From NCBI GenBank assembly GCA_913009825.1, contig CAJVYQ010000030.1, positions 1 through 59,764 on the forward strand: a DNA stretch of 59,764 nt, given 5' to 3'. The notes under the pieces are model-generated. The model had not been told where the DNA came from, searched no databases, and saw nothing but the letters and a program-made list of their open reading frames with translations. Of the stretch, positions 7,718-16,111 are shown piece by piece. The first letter of the stretch is position 1. Each line of letters begins with the position of its first letter. Position numbers and translations under genes: made by a program. Origin of the DNA: an uncultured Deferribacteres bacterium. GTDB lineage: Bacteria; Zhuqueibacterota; JdFR-76; DREG01.

Positions 7718-8968
7718 ATGGACAAAATGATCAAAAAGAAGAAATGGCCGCCCAGGAAAATTCTTTCCGGTGCCGGCATTTTGTTTATCGTTTTTTTATT
7801 TGTTTACGCACTTTTCTTTCGGGATAACAGATCCAAATTAAATGTTGCCCGGGATAAAATTACCATAGCCACCGTTATCAAAGGGCCGTTTAAAGAATTC
7901 GTTCCGCAGACAGGAACGGTTGTGCCGATTAACACGGTTTATTTAGACGCAGTCGAGGGAGGCAGAGTTGCGGAAAAATATATCGAAGAAGGCGCCATGG
8001 TTAAAAAAGGCGATAAAATTTTGAAATTGGAAAACACATCGCTGCTGATGGACATCATGTACCGGGAAGCGGAACTGTTCCAGCAGATTAACAATTTACG
8101 CACTACGCGCTTGAGTATGGAAAGAAACAGGCTTGAATTGCGGGGGCAAATACTGGAACTGGATTATCAGATCAAAGAGCAGGAAAGGCAGAAAAAACGC
8201 TATGATGATTTGTGGAAAAAAAAGCTGATTTCTCAGGAAGAATATGAAAAGGTGCGCGACAAGTACGATTACACCAGCAGCAAAAAGCAGCTAACCTTAG
8301 AAAGCCAAGAAAAAGATTCCCTGTTCCGGAAATTACAGATTGAACAGTTGGAAAATTCCGTTTCCAGGATGCAGCAGAATCTGGAAATTGTTAAAGGCAA
8401 ACAAGAAAATCTCACTCTGCGCGCGCCCATCTCCGGTCATCTTACTTCCTTAAACGCAGAAATTGGTGAATCAAAAACACGCGGTGAAAGATTGGGACAG
8501 ATCGATATTTTGAATGGTTTTAAAATCCGTGTCGGCGTGGACGAATTTTACATTGCGCGCATCGAAAAGGGCCAGAAAGGCGAGTTTGATTTTTCCGGGA
8601 AGACCTATCATATAATTGTTTATAAAATTTACCCGGAAGTTATCGACGGCAGATTCCAGGTGGATATGCACTTTGAAGGCGAAGAACCGGCCGGTCTGCG
8701 AAGGGGGCAAACCGTGCATGTAAAAATAGATCTGAGCGACTTGAGTGAAGAAATCCTGTTAGCCCGCGGCGGATTTTACCAGAAAACCGGCGGCCAGTGG
8801 GTGTATGTGGTTGATAAATCGGGAAATTTTGCTGTGAAACACCCCATCAAAATCAACCGTCACAATTCCCAGTATTACACTATCTCGGAAGGCCTGCAAG
8901 TTGGCGACAAGGTAATCGTCTCCAGCTATGAAAATTTTGGCGATGTTGATATGTTACTTCTTAAGTGA
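7718..8968 (+). CDS. MacA/HlyD-type periplasmic adaptor subunit
   Basis: A 416-aa membrane-fusion protein with one N-terminal membrane anchor (about residues 17-35). A lipoyl/barrel segment follows (KGPFKEFVPQTGTVVPIN, VEGGRVAEKYIEEGAMVKKGDKIL), then a long coiled-coil hairpin (about 105-220), the returning LTLRAPISGHLTSL strand and a C-terminal membrane-proximal region (GLQVGDKVIVSS). Such adaptors bridge a MacB-type inner-membrane transporter to an outer-membrane channel. A good ribosome site (GACAGGAG) precedes ATG 7718. It is the only adaptor in the island, so all eight permeases would have to share it or act without one. No TolC-like gene is in the window. Confidence 0.9.
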   Translation: MDKMIKKKKWPPRKILSGAGILFIVFLFVYALFFRDNRSKLNVARDKITIATVIKGPFKEFVPQTGTVVPINTVYLDAVEGGRVAEKYIEEGAMVKKGDKILKLENTSLLMDIMYREAELFQQINNLRTTRLSMERNRLELRGQILELDYQIKEQERQKKRYDDLWKKKLISQEEYEKVRDKYDYTSSKKQLTLESQEKDSLFRKLQIEQLENSVSRMQQNLEIVKGKQENLTLRAPISGHLTSLNAEIGESKTRGERLGQIDILNGFKIRVGVDEFYIARIEKGQKGEFDFSGKTYHIIVYKIYPEVIDGRFQVDMHFEGEEPAGLRRGQTVHVKIDLSDLSEEILLARGGFYQKTGGQWVYVVDKSGNFAVKHPIKINRHNSQYYTISEGLQVGDKVIVSSYENFGDVDMLLLK

Positions 8969-9027
8969 AAAGTATGAAGTAAAAAATTAGAAGTTCAATA
9001 AACCAATTTGATTAAGGAGACCAAATC

Positions 9028-9717
9028 ATGATCCGCACCGTTAACCTAAAAAAAGTCTACAGGACAGAAGAAGTAGAGACAACCGCTTTAAACGATATAA
9101 ATATGGAAATTCAATCCGGAGAATTTGTCTCTATCATGGGACCGTCAGGATGCGGAAAATCAACATTACTCAATCTGTTAGGCTTGCTGGACAATCCTTC
9201 CGACGGCGAATATTATTTCCTGGATGAAGAAGTTTCCGGATATTCTGAGCGGCAAAGAGCCAATCTGCGCAAGCAAAATATCGGTTTTGTGTTCCAGAGT
9301 TTCAATCTGATCGACGAATTAACCGTTTTTGAAAATGTAGAATTACCTCTTCTTTACTTAGGAGTTCCTTCCTCACAAAGAAAAAAACGGGTCGAGGAAG
9401 TGTTGGAAAATTTTCAGATCATGCATCGCCGCAATCATTTTCCGCAGCAGCTTTCCGGTGGACAGCAGCAGCGTGTGGCGGTTGGCCGGGCCGTTATCGC
9501 CAAACCAAAATTAATTTTGGCGGATGAACCCACCGGAAATCTTGATTCAACACACGGCGATGAAGTGATGAAAATTTTGACCGATCTCAACGAAAACGGC
9601 ACTACCGTCATCATGGTTACCCACTCCCCTTCTTACGCAGAATACGGTAACCGCACGATTCACTTATTCGACGGACATATCGTGACGGAGAATATTAAGG
9701 AAGAATTCCGGGTTTGA
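9028..9717 (+). CDS. MacB/LolD-family ABC transporter ATP-binding protein
   Basis: A 229-aa ATPase with a complete motif set: Walker A GPSGCGKST (residues 38-46), Q-loop FVFQSFNL, signature LSGGQQQR, Walker [14 protein letters not shown] and a switch His in VMVTHSP. It belongs to the o228/LolD group that powers MacB/FtsX-type permeases, which move substrates out of the membrane or periplasm rather than across the inner membrane. It lies 59 nt after the adaptor and 98 nt before permease P1, so adaptor, ATPase and P1 form the core exporter. Ribosome site AAGGAG precedes the ATG. Confidence 0.95.
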   Translation: MIRTVNLKKVYRTEEVETTALNDINMEIQSGEFVSIMGPSGCGKSTLLNLLGLLDNPSDGEYYFLDEEVSGYSERQRANLRKQNIGFVFQSFNLIDELTVFENVELPLLYLGVPSSQRKKRVEEVLENFQIMHRRNHFPQQLSGGQQQRVAVGRAVIAKPKLILADEPTGNLDSTHGDEVMKILTDLNENGTTVIMVTHSPSYAEYGNRTIHLFDGHIVTENIKEEFRV

Positions 9718-9795
9718 TTGTTATTTGCTGCGCGTCATTCAATTGTCATTGGTAGTTATTTATGGTCATTCATTGTCATTCAATTGTTATGTGCT
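9716..9795. repeat. GTCATT/GCTGCGC intergenic repeat, copy 1
   Basis: TTATTTGCTGCGCGTCATTC followed by several GTCATT-containing words. This is the first of seven related copies, all within the permease island (the others lie near 13.5, 16.0, 21.2, 28.2, 30.7 and 32.4 kb). Confidence 0.7.
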
Positions 9796-9815
9796 AATTA
9801 AAGATAGGAATAATT

Positions 9816-12197
9816 ATGTTTAGACATTACTTCATCGTTGCAGTTAGAAATCTGTTAAAAAAGAAAAGCTATTCTATGATCAATATTATAGGATTAGCAA
9901 TCGGGATTGCTTGTTGCATACTCATTCTTTTGTATGTCCAGGACGAGCTGTCCTTTGACCAATACCACGAAAACGTTGATCAAATCTATAGGCTGGTTTT
10001 AGAACGACATGCTGCTGAAAAAATGAGTCTTGATATTTCAACACCTCCACCATTGGCATCTGCCCTGACAAATGATTTTCCCCAAATTATCCATACGGTT
10101 CGTTTCCTTAACACAGACAATCCTATTCCTCTGGTGAACCATGGGGACAAACGTTTTTATGAACGTCATTTTTTCTTTGTTGATCCCAACGTGTTTGATG
10201 TATTCACTATTCCTTTTATTCTAGGAGACCCCAATAAATCATTGCAAAAACCCAATTCAATCGTTATCACAGAAGAGACAGCTCGAAAATATTTCGGAGA
10301 TGAGAATCCTTTGGGAAAAACACTCACCTTTAATAATTACCTTGATCTTGAAGTCACTGGTGTTGTGCAGAATTCTCCATCTAATTCTACTCTCAAGTTT
10401 GATTTTTTGGCTTCCTTCTCTACGCTCTACGGTTGGTTAGGTCGGGAGTTTGTCGATAATTGGCAAAACAATATATGCCAGACTTATCTGCTACTCTCAG
10501 ACGACTTCTCCGCGAAAATATTGTCTCGACAATTACCAGATCTAATAAAGAAGTATTTGAGTGAAGCCAATTCCCTCAAACAAATCCATCTTCAACCTTT
10601 AAACCGCATCCATCTTTATTCTTATCAGGATTATCAATTATCCTCTGGCGGAGATATCCGCTATATATATCTGCTCTCTGCTGTAGCACTATTTATTCTA
10701 TTAATTGGCTGTATCAATTTTATGAACCTGGCTACAGCTCGATCCATTGAACGATTCAGAGAGGTAGGAATCAGAAAAGTGGTTGGAGCAACAAAGAATC
10801 AACTCGTCCAACAGTTCCTTGGAGAAACTTTACTTTCAACGATTTTGGCATTACTGATAGCCATCATTATGGTTGAACTATGCCTTCCCTATTTGAATAC
10901 ATTTATTGAAAGTGACATTACCGTTAATTATCGTCAGGATTTGAATTTGTGGATCGGTCTGATTGGAATCGGTCTATTTGTCGGATTTATCTCTGGTGTT
11001 TACCCTGCTTTTTTTCTATCCAGATTTCAACCTATTCATACTCTAAAAAAGCGAGTAAAGATTGGTCATTCAAGAGTATCACTCAGACAAGTATTGATTG
11101 TCGTTCAGTTTACTCTCACTATTACATTGATCATTGGTACAATGGTTGTCAATGATCAAATTTATTTCATGCAGAATAAAAAACTGGGATTTGACAAAGA
11201 TCATGTAATAATAGTTCCTATTCGTGATCAGGCACTTCGTCAGAATCCTGAACCTTTAAAGACTCAGTTACGACAACACCCTTACATTCTACAGGTGGGT
11301 GCATCTGCTCTGTTACCTGGTGGTCCAGTAGGTCGAACTCGTTTCCGTGTTGAAGCGATTTCGGACGAAGGCACTATGTCTATGCTCTGGGTTGACCATG
11401 ATTTTATAAAAACCCTGGGTATAGAATTAGTAGCTGGCAGGGATTTTTCTAATAAATTTCAGACAGATGCGACTGAAGCGGTAATCCTGAACGAGGAGGC
11501 AATTCGACAGCTCGGTTGGACAGATCCTGATGAAGCCATTGGTAAATCATTTGAGTTAGTAGGTAGTAAGAGGGGAAGGATCATTGGGGTGGTGAAGGAT
11601 TTTAACTTTGCTTCTCTCCATCGTAAAATCGAGCCACTCGTATTGCATGAATGGCCCTGGTTAAATTACATTTTAGTACGGGTGGCGGCTACTCATCTTC
11701 CAAACATTTTAGACGATCTTGAGAATACCTGGCGGAAATTCGATCCAAATCATCCATTTACATACACTTTCCTGGATGATAAATTCGATCAATTCTATCA
11801 ATCTGAAAAACAGCTTGGGCAGATTTCTGGTTTCTTCTCATTGCTGGCTATTTCAATCGCTTGTTTAGGCTTATTAGGTCTGGTAGCTTTTGATGTAGAA
11901 CAGCGAACCAAAGAAATTGGAATCCGAAAAGTACTTGGTGCTTCCATAACAAATATTGTAAAACTGTTTACAATTGGGTTCGTAAAATTAGTCTTTTTAG
12001 CTAACTTAATCGCCTGGCCTATCGCATACCTAGTGCTGGAAGACTGGCTGCAAAACTTCGCTTATCGAATAGATATCGGTTTAAGTACGTTTTTACTGTC
12101 GGGTACATTGGTCTTAGTCATTGCTCTGTTAACGATCAGCTACCAATCTATCAAAGCCGCCCTAATGAATCCGATTAAAACGTTGAGGTATGAATAA
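9816..12197 (+). CDS. MacB/FtsX-type ABC transporter permease P1
   Basis: A 793-aa permease with two MacB_PCD/FtsX halves. TM1 (about residues 20-42, IIGLAIGIACCILILLYV) is followed by a large periplasmic domain, three helices (about 285-400), a central helix (VLIVVQFTLTITLIIGTMVV), a second periplasmic domain and three C-terminal helices. The cytoplasmic motif RTKEIGIRKVLGAS that contacts the ATPase is intact, and the protein ends NPIKTLRYE. It follows the ATPase directly and is the best candidate for that ATPase's primary partner. Its codon use is somewhat more AT-rich at the C-terminus than P2-P4, and it lacks their GC-rich tail. The stop codon lies 60 bp before an attC-like site. Confidence 0.94.
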   Translation: MFRHYFIVAVRNLLKKKSYSMINIIGLAIGIACCILILLYVQDELSFDQYHENVDQIYRLVLERHAAEKMSLDISTPPPLASALTNDFPQIIHTVRFLNTDNPIPLVNHGDKRFYERHFFFVDPNVFDVFTIPFILGDPNKSLQKPNSIVITEETARKYFGDENPLGKTLTFNNYLDLEVTGVVQNSPSNSTLKFDFLASFSTLYGWLGREFVDNWQNNICQTYLLLSDDFSAKILSRQLPDLIKKYLSEANSLKQIHLQPLNRIHLYSYQDYQLSSGGDIRYIYLLSAVALFILLIGCINFMNLATARSIERFREVGIRKVVGATKNQLVQQFLGETLLSTILALLIAIIMVELCLPYLNTFIESDITVNYRQDLNLWIGLIGIGLFVGFISGVYPAFFLSRFQPIHTLKKRVKIGHSRVSLRQVLIVVQFTLTITLIIGTMVVNDQIYFMQNKKLGFDKDHVIIVPIRDQALRQNPEPLKTQLRQHPYILQVGASALLPGGPVGRTRFRVEAISDEGTMSMLWVDHDFIKTLGIELVAGRDFSNKFQTDATEAVILNEEAIRQLGWTDPDEAIGKSFELVGSKRGRIIGVVKDFNFASLHRKIEPLVLHEWPWLNYILVRVAATHLPNILDDLENTWRKFDPNHPFTYTFLDDKFDQFYQSEKQLGQISGFFSLLAISIACLGLLGLVAFDVEQRTKEIGIRKVLGASITNIVKLFTIGFVKLVFLANLIAWPIAYLVLEDWLQNFAYRIDIGLSTFLLSGTLVLVIALLTISYQSIKAALMNPIKTLRYE

Positions 12198-12256
12198 GTA
12201 TGTGTAATAGTATAATTAATTTTTTTTGAGGAAGTATTACACTATTAATATTTGGC

Positions 12257-12388
12257 ACATAACCATCGGCTCAACCTGACCTGAAACAGCGAAAGCTTTT
12301 TTGTTATTCAGTACGTCTTGGTTTATTTCTATCTCTTTTTTCAGGTTCGTCTCCGCTGTTTCAGGCAGGTTAGCCTTGTCCGTTATGT
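12257..12388 (+). other. Integron-type attC site (solitary)
   Basis: The outer arms ACATAAC (R'') and GTTATGT (R') are exact complements and each match the RYYYAAC/GTTRRRY consensus with one difference. Inside, the left arm GGCT-C-AACCTG-A-CCTGAAACAGCG pairs with CGCTGTTTCAGG/CAGGTTAGCC (12354-12374) except for two extra bases, C and A, seven positions apart. This is the geometry of the extrahelical bases in the known aadA1 site (C-AAGCCG-A). Short unpaired spacers separate inner and outer stems, and a 62-nt variable loop lies between the arms. No integrase gene is in the window. Confidence 0.72.
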
Positions 12389-12544
12389 CGGCTGCGTTGT
12401 TCATGGTTCCCCGTTTATGATCATTCCGCGAATCTATAACAATTGAATGGCTACACGCAGCTAATTGACTGCATAAACAAATGAGAAATCAAGATTAAAG
12501 GTATATTAAAAACAGGATATAAAAAGTGCTGAGTAGAAAAATTA

Positions 12545-12943
12545 TCATGCCCAATTTTCAAATTTTAAACCGGGTACTTTTTTAAATTCTCTTTCATTGT
12601 TGGTAACTAATATGGAATTTAGAGAAAGCGCATGTGCAGCAATTAAAAGATCTAACGGACCAATGGGCTGGCCTTGTTTTTCAAGATAAGACCGAATTTC
12701 CCCATAAATTCCTGCTGCATTCAGATCATAAACTACAATTTCTAAAGGAGCTAAAAATGCGATGAGCGCTATTTTATTTTGTTCTATCTTACCGCTTTTT
12801 GCTACACCATACTCCAATTCACTGACTGTAATTGTGGAAAGTCCGACATCACTTATCGGAAGGTTGGTAAGATGATCAATCACTTTAACTGGTTTTTTCT
12901 TAATGATATAAATACAAATATTGGTATCCAACATATATTTCAT
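12545..12943 (-). CDS. vapC: VapC-family PIN-domain toxin
   Basis: A 132-aa PIN ribonuclease. The acidic residues of the active site are visible: Asp in MLDTNICIYI (residue 6), Glu in SELEYGV, Asp in GPLDLLIAAHAL and the C-terminal TNNEREF. VapC toxins cleave tRNA or rRNA and are neutralised by VapB. The gene overlaps vapB by 4 nt (ATGA), so toxin translation follows antitoxin translation. The pair lies opposite to the permeases, starting 157 bp beyond the attC-like site. Toxin-antitoxin pairs with their own promoters are common integron cassette cargo, and this orientation fits that pattern. Confidence 0.93.
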   Translation of the reverse strand: MKYMLDTNICIYIIKKKPVKVIDHLTNLPISDVGLSTITVSELEYGVAKSGKIEQNKIALIAFLAPLEIVVYDLNAAGIYGEIRSYLEKQGQPIGPLDLLIAAHALSLNSILVTNNEREFKKVPGLKFENWA

Positions 12944-13170
12944 AGTTGTGAATCTCGCGACTGTTCCTGCGGCTGGTTTCTTGATTCTAAGAAATCATCA
13001 GAAAAATTTTCTAAACTTTTGATTAGTGATGCCCACGGATTATCTTTCGGAATTAAAATCAGTAGATTATCTATTTTTGTAATAAATATTTCCGAATCGG
13101 AAATCCTAAATTCTTTTGGCAATCTAACAGCCTGGCTTCGGCCATTCTTAAAAAGTTTTGCTGTATACAT
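12940..13170 (-). CDS. vapB: VapB-family antitoxin (AbrB/SpoVT-type DNA-binding)
   Basis: A 76-aa protein with the swapped-hairpin AbrB N-terminus AKLFKNGRSQAVRLPKEFR and a flexible, polar C-terminus (SRNQPQEQSRDSQL) of the kind that wraps the toxin. It is first in the two-gene operon and should repress it together with VapC. A ribosome site (GGAGG) lies close before the ATG. A GATATATAC direct repeat in the upstream region is a candidate operator. Confidence 0.9.
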   Translation of the reverse strand: MYTAKLFKNGRSQAVRLPKEFRISDSEIFITKIDNLLILIPKDNPWASLIKSLENFSDDFLESRNQPQEQSRDSQL

Positions 13171-13188
13171 AATTTACCTCCATCAATT

Positions 13189-13209
13189 GATATATACCAA
13201 GATATATAC
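13189..13209 (-). promoter_or_regulatory. Candidate vapBC operator
   Basis: Two GATATATAC 9-mers separated by CAA, each nearly palindromic, about 20-40 bp upstream of the vapB start. This position suits autoregulation by the VapBC complex. Confidence 0.5.
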
Positions 13210-13600
13210 TTTTTTTAATATTGCAAGGATAAATTTAAATATTTCAATAAAAAAACAAGGGAAACCAAAATGGCTCATCATTTAAAAATTTTATTCAGGC
13301 AGATTTGCTGTTAAAAGCTGTATCAGATTTATTTACGGAGATTGATGGTATTTGTAGAATAAATCAGGCTTATCCAAGTAATCGTTACAAAGAACGCACT
13401 TTACAATCACGATTACTATATAAAAAGCAACGCTGACAAATCCGGTAGATAATTTAAAGTCTGAGTGAAAATGATGGTCATTTACTTTGTGTCATTCGTG
13501 GTCATTTGATAGTCATTTATTGTCATTTAAACCAATAGTGGCGAACCCAAATTACAGCGAAACAAATAACAGTGTAACGAATGACGGTGCAGCCAAATTA
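13210..13600. repeat. Intergenic region with GTCATT repeat, copy 2
   Basis: Up to 13470 it is AT-rich with no gene; a small hairpin (GTAATCG...CGATTAC, 13378-13417) is present. From about 13478 it carries the island's repeat: GTGTCATTCGTGGTCATTTG, then AATGACGGTGCAGCCAAATT on the other arm. Confidence 0.6.
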
Positions 13601-13621
13601 CTTTTAATAGAGGAAATAAGC

Positions 13622-15985
13622 ATGTTTAAAAACTATTTTATAGTGACACTCCGCAATATTAAAAGCAAAAAACTGTATTCGTCCTTAAATATTATTGGCC
13701 TGGCAGTCGGACTGGCTTCTTTTATATTAATTACATTATATGTTCAATATGAGTTGAGTTTTGACAGGTATCATAAAAATGCAGATCGAATTTATAGAAC
13801 CGTCAGAGAAGGCCACACATTAACCCCCGCGCCTTTGGGGCCGGCGCTGAAAGAAAATTTCCCGGAGATTGAAGCGGTTACCCGGATCATTCAAAATAAA
13901 AATATGTTAATTTCTTACGGACAAATACATTTCCTTGAAGATGAATTCTATTGGGCAGGACCTGAAACGTTTAAAATCTTCCCCCTGCCTTTCATTTCAG
14001 GCGACCCGGAGACGGCTTTGCAAAATCCATTTTCCATTGTATTGTCCCAAAGGGCAGCAAAGAAATATTTTGGTAATGAAGACCCGCTTGGCAAAGTTTT
14101 AACTGTAAATAATCAATCCAATTTTAAGGTTACGGGGATTTTTTCTGATATACCGGCCAATTCTCATTTTGTCATGGATGTCATCGTCCCCTATACCGAT
14201 TACTTTCAAGTAACGAACAATGACATTAACCGTTGGAGCAGCAATTTTACCTATACCTACTTTTTATTACAGCAAGGCGCCAACCCTAAAGTGCTGGAAA
14301 GTAAAATTCATCCGGTCATAGAGGAACCACTATTTGAAAAGTTCGGTTTCAAAAAGCCTTACCCGAAAATGTATTTTATCCAGCCCATTACCGAAATTCA
14401 CCTGCATTCTCACCGGATGCAGGAAATAGCTGTGAATAATGATATTAAATATATATTCCTTTTTTCAGCGATTGCTTTCCTCATTCTTTTCATTGCCTGC
14501 ATCAATTATATGAATCTGGCAACTGCCCGATCCATTCGGCGAGGCAAAGAAGTCGGGATGCGAAAGGTCGTTGGCGCACAGAGAAAACAATTAATCATGC
14601 AATTTTTAGGCGAATCTACAATTATAGCGGGTCTGGGATTAATTTTATCTTTCTTACTGATTCTGCTGGTATTACCGACTTTTAATAACCTGGTGGAAAG
14701 GCCTCTTAGCTTTGATCCGATTACAAATCCACAACTTTTTATCGGACTTGGATTGGTTGTGATCCTGGTTGGATTATTTGCCGGCAGTTATCCTGCGATG
14801 AGTATTTCTGCTTTTAAGCCTATCACTGTTTTAAATGAAGCGTTTACGAAAACATACAAAGGTAAAATGTTAAGACATTTTCTTGTTCTGTTTCAGTTTT
14901 CAATCACAATTATTCTTATCATTTGCACCCTAACGATCAAAGAACAATTGAGTTTTATAAAACATCTTGACGTTGGTTATGGCAAAGAGCAAATCATCAT
15001 GATAAATACTCGAGACAAGGCTGTCCGTAAAAATATAGAAGCGCTGAAGACAGAACTGCTGCAAAACTTTGATATTACTGCGGTTGCAACATCAGCCCGA
15101 TTGCCAAATAACATTGACACCTTTACTTCAAAGAGTTTAAATATTAATCATACGGACGAGCCAATCACTATCTTTTATAATACAGCGGACTACGATTTTA
15201 TTGATCTTTATAACATCCAAATTGTCGAAGGAAGAAATTTTTCAAAAGATTTCGCTTCAGATGTAAATGGTGCATTCCTGGTAAATGAGGCCGCCGTCAA
15301 AGCTGCCGAATGGAAATCACCTATCGGACAGAAATTTACGCATTGGAGTGGAGAGACAGGAGAGATTGTTGGCGTCATGAAAGATTTTCATTTACATTCA
15401 CTACATAGTCCCATCGATCCACTCTATATCTATTTAGATCCAAACAACTTTTCCTATATTTCAATAAAAATAAAACCAGCGGATATTCCGGCAACGATTG
15501 GTTATGTGAAAAGTGTCATGAATAAATTCTCTCCCGGTTATCCTTTTGATTACTCATTTTTTGATGAACTGTTTGATAAAGCGTATCATACAGAACAAAG
15601 GATGGTGACTATTTTTAGTTCATTTGCAGTATTGGCAATCATGATCGCCTGTCTGGGACTTTTTGGTCTGACCGCATTCGCGGCGGAGCAACGAACAAAG
15701 GAAATCGGAATTCGAAAAGTGGTTGGAGCTTCGGTCTCAAGAATTACGTTACTGCTTTCCAAAGAATTTATTCGTTGGGTGGTTTTGGCTAATTTTATTG
15801 CCTGGCCAATAGCCTATTTTGCGATGAATAAATGGTTGCAAAATTTTTCTTATCGCATTACCATCGAATGGTGGATATTTGTGTTGGCTGGCGGATTGGC
15901 GCTGGTGATTGCGCTTTTAACGGTGAGTGCGCAGGCTATAAAAGCAGCGCTGGCCAATCCGGTGGAGAGTCTGATGTATGAATGA
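13622..15985 (+). CDS. MacB/FtsX-type ABC transporter permease P2
   Basis: 787 aa from the start at 13622 (MFKNYFIVTLRNIKSKK), which has an AGAGGAAAT ribosome site. An upstream in-frame ATG at 13487 would only add repeat-encoded residues. TM1 is at about 20-42, PCD1 follows, TM2-4 include FLFSAIAFLILFIACINYMN, then a central helix, PCD2 and three C-terminal helices. The motif RTKEIGIRKVVGAS is intact. The C-terminal ~55 codons (from KWLQNF to ANPVESLMYE) are GC-richer and much closer in DNA to P3 and P4 than the rest of the gene, which suggests gene conversion. No ATPase is adjacent. Confidence 0.93.
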   Translation: MFKNYFIVTLRNIKSKKLYSSLNIIGLAVGLASFILITLYVQYELSFDRYHKNADRIYRTVREGHTLTPAPLGPALKENFPEIEAVTRIIQNKNMLISYGQIHFLEDEFYWAGPETFKIFPLPFISGDPETALQNPFSIVLSQRAAKKYFGNEDPLGKVLTVNNQSNFKVTGIFSDIPANSHFVMDVIVPYTDYFQVTNNDINRWSSNFTYTYFLLQQGANPKVLESKIHPVIEEPLFEKFGFKKPYPKMYFIQPITEIHLHSHRMQEIAVNNDIKYIFLFSAIAFLILFIACINYMNLATARSIRRGKEVGMRKVVGAQRKQLIMQFLGESTIIAGLGLILSFLLILLVLPTFNNLVERPLSFDPITNPQLFIGLGLVVILVGLFAGSYPAMSISAFKPITVLNEAFTKTYKGKMLRHFLVLFQFSITIILIICTLTIKEQLSFIKHLDVGYGKEQIIMINTRDKAVRKNIEALKTELLQNFDITAVATSARLPNNIDTFTSKSLNINHTDEPITIFYNTADYDFIDLYNIQIVEGRNFSKDFASDVNGAFLVNEAAVKAAEWKSPIGQKFTHWSGETGEIVGVMKDFHLHSLHSPIDPLYIYLDPNNFSYISIKIKPADIPATIGYVKSVMNKFSPGYPFDYSFFDELFDKAYHTEQRMVTIFSSFAVLAIMIACLGLFGLTAFAAEQRTKEIGIRKVVGASVSRITLLLSKEFIRWVVLANFIAWPIAYFAMNKWLQNFSYRITIEWWIFVLAGGLALVIALLTVSAQAIKAALANPVESLMYE

Positions 15986-15989
15986 AATA

Positions 15990-16092
15990 AACAGTTATAT
16001 GCTGCGCGTCATTCGGTAGTCATTGGTGGGTGTTTACTACTAATGACAACTAATAATGACGACGGAGCGCATCGACAGCGAAGCCTAATGAC
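15990..16092. repeat. GTCATT/GCTGCGC intergenic repeat, copy 3
   Basis: GTTATATGCTGCGCGTCATT, then GGTAGTCATTGGTGGG, TAATGACAACTAATAATGAC and GACGGAGCGCATCGACAGCG before the ribosome site of P3. Confidence 0.65.
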
Positions 16093-16111
16093 TTTTACAA
16101 GAGGAGACATC

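Noticed and set aside
7718-8968. Complete tripartite MacAB-TolC efflux operon
   Set aside because: Adaptor, ATPase and permeases are present, but no TolC-like outer-membrane protein is in the window, so only the inner part can be claimed.
13378-13417. GTAATCG...CGATTAC hairpin as a second attC site or IS66-type end
   Set aside because: The arms are only 7 bp with no inner stem and no extrahelical-base pattern, and there is no flanking duplication.
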